A stretch of 64,000 nucleotides of DNA, taken from positions 35,408 through 99,407 of the forward strand of contig NZ_BNBI01000022.1 in the NCBI RefSeq assembly GCF_014655295.1, in the 5' to 3' direction. Each line of letters opens with the position of its first letter. Position 1 is the stretch's first letter. Below are positions 59,658 to 64,000 of this stretch, in pieces. The notes beneath the pieces were generated by a model that saw only the letters and a program-made list of their open reading frames with translations, was not told the origin of the DNA and searched no databases. Both the position numbers and the translations under genes were made by a program. Source of the DNA: Streptomyces fumanus (GTDB lineage Bacteria > Actinomycetota > Actinomycetes > Streptomycetales > Streptomycetaceae).

Positions 59658-60463
59658 GACTTCTTGGCCTTTGCGGTCCGAGCGGCGACCCACACGGCGA
59701 CGGCGATGAGGGTGCCGAGGCCGAAGATCCAGCCGAAGAGGCCCTCGGCGACCGGCCCGATGCCGCCCAGCTCGAGGCCGCCCCGGCTCACGGTGTCCTC
59801 CCCGTTGACCGCGTCGAGGTACGCGATGATGTCCTTCTTGTTCTGCTCCGTGAGCGTGCTGTCGGGGAACGAGGGCATGTTCTGCGGACCGGTCTGCATG
59901 GCCTCGTAGATGTGCTTGGCCGACACGCCTTCCAGGTTCGGCGCGAACTTGCCGTGGGTGAGGGCACCGCCCTTGCCCGTGAAGTTGTGGCACTGCGCGC
60001 AGTTGGTGCGGAACAGCTCACCGCCCTTGGCGATGTCCGCGCCCTCCGGGCCGTACTGCTCCTCGGTGGGGATCGACGGGCCGGCGCCCAGCGAAGCGAT
60101 GTACGCGGCGAGCTGGTCGATCTCGGCCTGCGAGTAGATGTTCTTCTTCTTGGGCACCTGGGCGCCCGGCTGCTGGGCCGGCATGCGTCCGGTGGCCACC
60201 TGGAAGTCCACGGCCGCGGCGCCCACGCCCACCAGGCTGGGACCGTCGGTGGTGCCCTGACCATCGGTGCCGTGACAAGTGGCGCAGCCGACGGAGTAGA
60301 GCTGCTTGCCCTCTTCGATGGCGAGGGACTGGGCCGTTTCATCGGCCTGCGCCTTGTCCGCGGGCGCGAACACGGCGTAGAGCCCCCCGGTGCATGCCAG
60401 CGCGAGGAGTAGGACGACGAGTGCCGCCAGCGGATGGCGTCGTCGTGCGGAGAGCTTTTTCAC
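59654..60463 (-). CDS. qcrC: Cytochrome bc1 complex diheme cytochrome c subunit
   Basis: 269 residues with an N-terminal membrane anchor (about 12-31), two c-type heme motifs C60ATCH64 and C155AQCH159 in two cytochrome c domains, and a second membrane helix at the C-terminus (about 240-260). Diheme QcrC replaces soluble cytochrome c in actinobacteria, carrying electrons directly to the aa3 oxidase. GTG start at 60463. Stop overlaps qcrA by four bases. Confidence 0.96.
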   Translation of the reverse strand: MKKLSARRRHPLAALVVLLLALACTGGLYAVFAPADKAQADETAQSLAIEEGKQLYSVGCATCHGTDGQGTTDGPSLVGVGAAAVDFQVATGRMPAQQPGAQVPKKKNIYSQAEIDQLAAYIASLGAGPSIPTEEQYGPEGADIAKGGELFRTNCAQCHNFTGKGGALTHGKFAPNLEGVSAKHIYEAMQTGPQNMPSFPDSTLTEQNKKDIIAYLDAVNGEDTVSRGGLELGGIGPVAEGLFGWIFGLGTLIAVAVWVAARTAKAKKS

Positions 60464-60528
60464 GGATTACCCCGGTGTCAGGATCTTCTGCGTCGATGCT
60501 TCTGGAAGGGCGCGGGAGCGGTCCGCGC

Positions 60529-61149
60529 CTACTTGATCATGTAGATCGTGGCGAAGAGGCCGATCCAGACGACATCGACGAAGTGCCAGTAGTAGGACAC
60601 GACGATGGCGGCGGTCGCCTGCTCGTGGGTGAACCTCCGGGCCGCGTAGGTGCGGCCGAGGACCAGCAGGAAGGCGATGAGACCGCCCGTCACGTGCAGG
60701 CCGTGGAAGCCGGTGGTCAGGTAGAACACCGAGCCGTACGGGTCGGACGAGAGCGACAGGCCCTCGTGCTTGACCAGCTCGGTGTACTCGAACACCTGAC
60801 CGCCGATGAAGATCGCACCCATGACGAAGGTGACGATGAACCACATCCGGAGCTTCTTCACGTCCCCGCGCTCGGCGGCGAACACGCCGAGCTGGCAGGT
60901 GAGGGAGGAGAGCACCAGGATGACGGTGTTGGTCCCCGAGAACGGGAAGTTCAGGGCATCTGCCTTCTCACTCCAGAAGTCGGGACCGGTCACCGATCGC
61001 AGGGTGAAGTACATCGCGAAGAGGGCCGCGAAGAACATCAGCTCGGAACTCAGCCAGATGATGGTTCCGACGCTGGTGAGGTTCGGCCGATTGACCGACG
61101 GGTGCGCGTGCCCGGTATCTACTGTCGTTGCTGTCGCCACGACCGACAT
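60529..61149 (-). CDS. ctaE: Cytochrome c oxidase subunit III
   Basis: 206 residues, five membrane helices, short actinobacterial form of subunit III of the aa3 oxidase. Family landmarks are GTIIWLSSELMFFAALFAMY, FYLTTGFHGLHVTGGLIAF and YYWHFVDVVWIGLF. The ATG lies in the middle of a 21-bp palindrome and lacks a ribosome site, so control at the start is likely. First gene of the ctaE-qcrC-qcrA-qcrB operon. Confidence 0.95.
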   Translation of the reverse strand: MSVVATATTVDTGHAHPSVNRPNLTSVGTIIWLSSELMFFAALFAMYFTLRSVTGPDFWSEKADALNFPFSGTNTVILVLSSLTCQLGVFAAERGDVKKLRMWFIVTFVMGAIFIGGQVFEYTELVKHEGLSLSSDPYGSVFYLTTGFHGLHVTGGLIAFLLVLGRTYAARRFTHEQATAAIVVSYYWHFVDVVWIGLFATIYMIK

Positions 61150-61160
61150 TATGTCGGTCG
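61140..61160. promoter_or_regulatory. 21-bp perfect palindrome over the ctaE start codon
   Basis: CGACCGACAT-T-ATGTCGGTCG: ten-base arms around one base. On the minus strand the ATG (61149-61147) is inside the dyad. It could be a repressor operator, or in RNA a hairpin hiding the start codon. The codons ATG TCG GTC are part of it, so some symmetry is in coding sequence. Confidence 0.6.
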
Positions 61161-61326
61161 CTTATCCCGCCCTCACTCCCGGGGGTGCCGTTCGGAGTGT
61201 CCGCCCGGCCTGTACTGCCCGGATGGCCCAGCGAAGCGGCCGTTCCGGCCGTGTCCGGGCCGCTGTTGACGGGGTGTGGGAGGGAGTAGCATCCGGCGCA
61301 ACGGGCTCCTACGTATCGGAGGAAGC

Positions 61327-61728
61327 ATGCAGCCGACCGCCACGGTGCTGGTCTACAGCGACGACTCCACCACCCGCGAACAGGTACGGCTCGCCACCGG
61401 CCGCAGGCCGGCTCCGGACGCCCCCGTGGTGGAGTTCGTCGAGTGCGCGACGCCGGCCGCCGTCCTCAAGGAGCTGGACAAGGGCGGCATCGACGTCTGC
61501 GTCCTGGACGGCGAGGCCGTGCCGATGGGCGGCATGGGGATGTGCCGCCAGATCAAGGACGAGGTGTTCCGGTGCCCGCCGGTGCTGCTGCTGATCGCGC
61601 GGCCGCAGGACGCGTGGCTGGCGACCTGGAGCCGGGCGGACGCGGCGGTGGCGCTGCCGGTGGAGCCGGTGGAGTTCGCCGCGGCCCTCGCGGACCTGCT
61701 GCGGCAGCGGAAGCTGCAGAGCGCCTGA
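61327..61728 (+). CDS. Orphan receiver-like domain protein
   Basis: 133 residues, a single response-regulator receiver fold (ATVLVYSDDSTTREQVRLAT, acceptor Asp61 in VCVLDGEAVPMGG, LLLIARPQD). The conserved Lys of beta5 (usually KP) is replaced in ALPVEP, so phospho-signalling may be altered. No output domain and no kinase nearby. ATG 61327 follows GGAGGA. It diverges from ctaE and is conserved beside the bc1/aa3 genes in Streptomyces; a respiratory or envelope signalling role is a guess. Confidence 0.8.
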   Translation: MQPTATVLVYSDDSTTREQVRLATGRRPAPDAPVVEFVECATPAAVLKELDKGGIDVCVLDGEAVPMGGMGMCRQIKDEVFRCPPVLLLIARPQDAWLATWSRADAAVALPVEPVEFAAALADLLRQRKLQSA

Positions 61729-61740
61729 CCGGGCGCCCGC

Positions 61741-63015
61741 TCAGGCGGCCGTCGGGCGGAGGCGGGAGGCGTCCTCCGCCCGCGGGGCGTCGACGCCGCC
61801 GCCCAGGACGGCGCTGCCGGTGCGCCACTTGTCCCAGTCGAGGTTCCAGTCGCCGAAGCCGTTGCCGAAGGTCTCCATGGTGTCGCCGAAGGAGTTGACC
61901 ACCTCGACCAGGTCGCCCTCGCGGACGGTGTCGAAGAACCACTCGGCGTTCTCGGTGCTCATGCCGGTGCAGCCGTGGCTGACGTTGGCGGAGCCCTGGG
62001 AGCCGACCGACCAGGGGGCGGCGTGCACGTACTCGCCGCTCCAGGTCACCCGGGTGGCCCAGTGCACCGGCAGGTCGTACGCCTCGGAGGAGCCCTCGGC
62101 GATGCCGACGGTGGTGCTGCGCATCCGCACGAAGGCTTCCTTGCCGAGCACCACCTTGACGCCGTTGCGGGTTTCGAAGCCGGGCTTGCCGGTGGTGACG
62201 GGGATCTCCTTGATCTCCTCGCCGTTGCGGTAGACGGTCATCGTGTGCGACGAGGCGTCGGTGACGGCGATGACCCGGTCGCCGGTGGCGATCTTCAGGG
62301 GCTTGGCGGTGCCGCCCCACATCCGGTCGCCGATCTTGATGCCGTCCAGGGTGCTGCGGGCCCGGACGGTGGCGTGGGCGGGCCAGTAGTCCCGGGGCCG
62401 GTAGTGCAGTTCCTTGTCGTCCACCCAGTGCCAGGCGCCCTCCACGGCGGGCGTGGACTCCACCTTCAGGGCGCGTTCCACCACCGCCCGCTGGGCGGGG
62501 TCCCGGACCGGCCGGCTCAGCTCCGCGGTGATCGGCTGGCCGACGCCGTACGTGCCCGCCTTGGGGCCGAAGGCCACGTCCAGGCGCTGCTTGGTGGCGG
62601 GCCGGCCGGTGTCGAAGGTGAGGACCTTGCGGCCGGGCGCCCCGTCCGGGCTCTCGGTGCTGACCCGGACCGTGTACGAGGCGTCGGCGGCCAGCGGGGC
62701 GGTGCTGTGCCAGCGGGTGCCGTCGGCGGAGAGTTCGCCCGCCAGGTAGCGGCCCGCCCGGTCCACCGCCGTGACGTCCGTGATCCGCCCGTCCGCGCCC
62801 CTGGCGACGACCTCCAGGGGTTTGTCCGGGTCGGCCTTCTTCCCGCCGCCCGCGGGCCCGTCGAAGGAGATCTGGCCCGCCGCGTCGTAGGGCCTGGCCG
62901 CCAGCGGGTCGTCGTCGCCGCCGCAGCCCGCGCAGGCCGCGCCGAGGACCATCACCAGCAGCGTGCAGTGGACGGCGGCGCGCCCCCGTGCCGGGAAGTG
63001 AACTGAGTGGCTCAT
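61741..63015 (-). CDS. L,D-transpeptidase lipoprotein (Ig-like + YkuD)
   Basis: 424 residues. Signal peptide with lipoprotein cysteines (LGAAC28AGC31), then Ig-like domains (about 55-250) as in actinobacterial Ldt enzymes, and a YkuD catalytic domain with SHGCTGMS (346-353, Cys349). It makes 3-3 cross-links in peptidoglycan or attaches proteins outside the membrane. TACGTT six bases before the ATG indicates a leaderless mRNA. The 12-bp gap to the receiver gene end is convergent. Confidence 0.92.
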   Translation of the reverse strand: MSHSVHFPARGRAAVHCTLLVMVLGAACAGCGGDDDPLAARPYDAAGQISFDGPAGGGKKADPDKPLEVVARGADGRITDVTAVDRAGRYLAGELSADGTRWHSTAPLAADASYTVRVSTESPDGAPGRKVLTFDTGRPATKQRLDVAFGPKAGTYGVGQPITAELSRPVRDPAQRAVVERALKVESTPAVEGAWHWVDDKELHYRPRDYWPAHATVRARSTLDGIKIGDRMWGGTAKPLKIATGDRVIAVTDASSHTMTVYRNGEEIKEIPVTTGKPGFETRNGVKVVLGKEAFVRMRSTTVGIAEGSSEAYDLPVHWATRVTWSGEYVHAAPWSVGSQGSANVSHGCTGMSTENAEWFFDTVREGDLVEVVNSFGDTMETFGNGFGDWNLDWDKWRTGSAVLGGGVDAPRAEDASRLRPTAA

Positions 63016-63089
63016 GGCCTCAACGTAGGAAGGTTCCCGGGCGGCGGCACGGCGGGTCGCCCGGACGGGTGACGCGGCCGGGCACACGA

Positions 63090-63127
63090 AGGGGCCCGGA
63101 CGCTCCTGACGGAGTGTCCGGGCCCCT
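63090..63127 (-). terminator. Terminator downstream of ctaF
   Basis: A 17-bp stem (63090-63106 with 63111-63127, one G-T mismatch that pairs as G-U in the minus-strand RNA's counterpart or stays a single mismatch) with a four-base loop, 17 bp after ctaF. Terminates the ctaD-ctaF transcript. Confidence 0.85.
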
Positions 63128-63144
63128 CGCGGTGCCCGACCGTG

Positions 63145-63543
63145 CTACTGGGTGCGGTTCTCACCGCGGTAGTACTCGAAGACCCAGCCGAACAGACCGA
63201 GGAGGATCAGCGGCGCCGAGAAGAACATCAGCCACCAGCCGATGGCGATGCTCATGAAGGCGAACGCGCCGCCGATGCCGAGGAAGAGCGGCTGCCAACT
63301 GTGCGGGCTGAAGAACCCGACCTCGCCGGCGTCGTCCGCCACGTCCGCGTTCTTGTTGTCCTGCGCGCCCGCGTCGACCCGCTTGGCCGTGAAGCCGAGG
63401 TAGAAGCCGATCATGATCGCGAGCCCGAAGGCCAGGAAGAGGGCCGTGGTACCGGCCGGCTCCTTCGACCACACGCCATAGACGACCGCCATGACGAGGA
63501 TGAAGAGGCTCAGCCACATGAACATCTTGCCCTGGATCTTCAC
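63145..63543 (-). CDS. ctaF: Cytochrome c oxidase subunit IV (actinobacterial CtaF)
   Basis: 132-residue accessory subunit of the aa3 oxidase with four hydrophobic segments (about 5-22, 29-50, 80-100 and 104-122), the last with GWVFEYYRGE. GTG 63543 has GGAGG seven bases upstream and overlaps the ctaD stop (GTGA). A long upstream frame lies inside ctaD and is not part of the gene. Confidence 0.93.
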   Translation of the reverse strand: MKIQGKMFMWLSLFILVMAVVYGVWSKEPAGTTALFLAFGLAIMIGFYLGFTAKRVDAGAQDNKNADVADDAGEVGFFSPHSWQPLFLGIGGAFAFMSIAIGWWLMFFSAPLILLGLFGWVFEYYRGENRTQ

Positions 63544-64000
63544 TTGCCGGCCTCCTTGCCGCCAGCGAGGGCCTTGTCGTCGTGACCGACGTTCTCGAGC
63601 TGGTCGAGCGCGGAGATCTCGGGGTGGTGCAGATCGAACGCCGGGGATTCGCTGCGGATCCGCGGCAGGGTGAGGAAGTTGTGCCGCGGGGGCGGGCAGG
63701 AGGTCGCCCACTCCAGCGAACGGCCGTAGCCCCAGGGGTCGTCGACGCCGACCGGCTTGCCGTACTTGGCCGTCTTCCAGACGTTGTAGAAGAACGGCAG
63801 GATCGACAGGCCGAGCAGGAAGGAGCTGATCGTGGAGACCGTGTTCAGGGCGGTGAAGCCGTCGGCCGCCAGGTAGTCGGCGTACCGGCGCGGCATGCCC
63901 TCGGCGCCCAGCCAGTGCTGGACCAGGAAGGTGCCGTGGAAGCCGATGAACAGCGTCCAGAACGTGATCTTGCCGAGCCGCTCGTCGAGCATCTTGCCGG
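63540..64000 (-). CDS. ctaD: Cytochrome c oxidase subunit I, C-terminal part
   Basis: Partial; the gene continues past the right edge. The last ~150 residues of subunit I of the aa3 oxidase are visible: GKMLDERLGKITFWTLFIGF, then HGTFLVQHWLGAEGMPRRYADY, a last membrane helix (TVSTISSFLLGLSILPFF) and the PWGYGRSLEWATSCPPPRHNF motif universal to subunit I. The heme-copper ligands lie outside the window. The tail after residue ~105 of the fragment is acidic. Confidence 0.95.
   Translation of the reverse strand, partial: GKMLDERLGKITFWTLFIGFHGTFLVQHWLGAEGMPRRYADYLAADGFTALNTVSTISSFLLGLSILPFFYNVWKTAKYGKPVGVDDPWGYGRSLEWATSCPPPRHNFLTLPRIRSESPAFDLHHPEISALDQLENVGHDDKALAGGKEAGK

Overview
The window is a stretch of actinobacterial core chromosome, almost certainly from a Streptomyces. 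The DNA is very GC-rich, many starts are GTG or TTG, several genes look leaderless, and the gene content (DUF3040, a SAV_6107-type HEPN protein, MacRS, glkA with its DUF5304 partner, a DmdR iron box, a SAM-IV riboswitch, a trpL attenuator with three Trp codons) is typical of that genus. I see no insertion sequence, prophage, CRISPR array, tRNA or rRNA. The order also follows the conserved Mycobacterium tuberculosis block from murE/ftsI to qcrCAB/ctaE, so most genes look vertically inherited.

Layout. (1) 1-5.7 kb: division and cell wall genes on the minus strand, rsmH-ftsL-ftsI-murE-murF, with a candidate promoter carrying MraZ-like GTGG repeats. (2) 6.1-11.1 kb: a MoxR / DUF58 / transglutaminase-like operon, closed by a 19-bp-stem terminator and facing DUF3040. 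(3) 12-16.7 kb: a methyltransferase, a HEPN-domain protein, a CrtI-like FAD oxidoreductase and a two-segment membrane protein with a G/Y/Q-rich tail. (4) 16.8-22.8 kb: metF, thiE, an Rv2175c-like DNA-binding protein, a ferredoxin-reductase-like enzyme, then a TPP riboswitch driving thiO-thiS-thiG. (5) 23-27.6 kb: a PASTA-domain Ser/Thr kinase, endonuclease IV, a molybdopterin oxidoreductase, and the convergent iron-storage pair bfr and bfd with an iron box. (6) 27.6-33.2 kb: class II DAHP synthase diverging from trpL and a fused anthranilate synthase, then a D-lactate dehydrogenase-like gene and phosphofructokinase. (7) 33.2-41.9 kb: MacR/MacS, a PlsC acyltransferase, an esterase with a membrane protein, an EEP-fold enzyme, glucokinase with DUF5304, a degenerate ArsA-like protein and an SRPBCC protein. 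(8) 42-54 kb: metallophosphoesterase, acyl-CoA ligase, PimB-like and GT87 glycosyltransferases, a metallopeptidase lipoprotein, two paralogous NlpC/P60 hydrolases, a NYN-domain protein, a zinc ribbon, and a rhomboid coupled to a stand-alone Lrp-type sensor domain. (9) 54-64 kb: a cysteine-desulfurase-like enzyme under a SAM-IV riboswitch, trpD, the cytochrome bc1 operon ctaE-qcrC-qcrA-qcrB, an orphan receiver domain, an L,D-transpeptidase lipoprotein, and the end of ctaD with ctaF.

The genes fall into three themes: building the envelope (peptidoglycan, phosphatidylinositol mannosides, cell wall hydrolases and cross-linking), aerobic respiration (the bc1-aa3 supercomplex), and central or aromatic metabolism under RNA-level control. 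The regulatory DNA is the most interesting part. It holds three riboswitch or attenuator systems, a six-codon reading frame just after the SAM-IV aptamer, a 21-bp palindrome over the ctaE start codon, and several unassigned operator-like palindromes.
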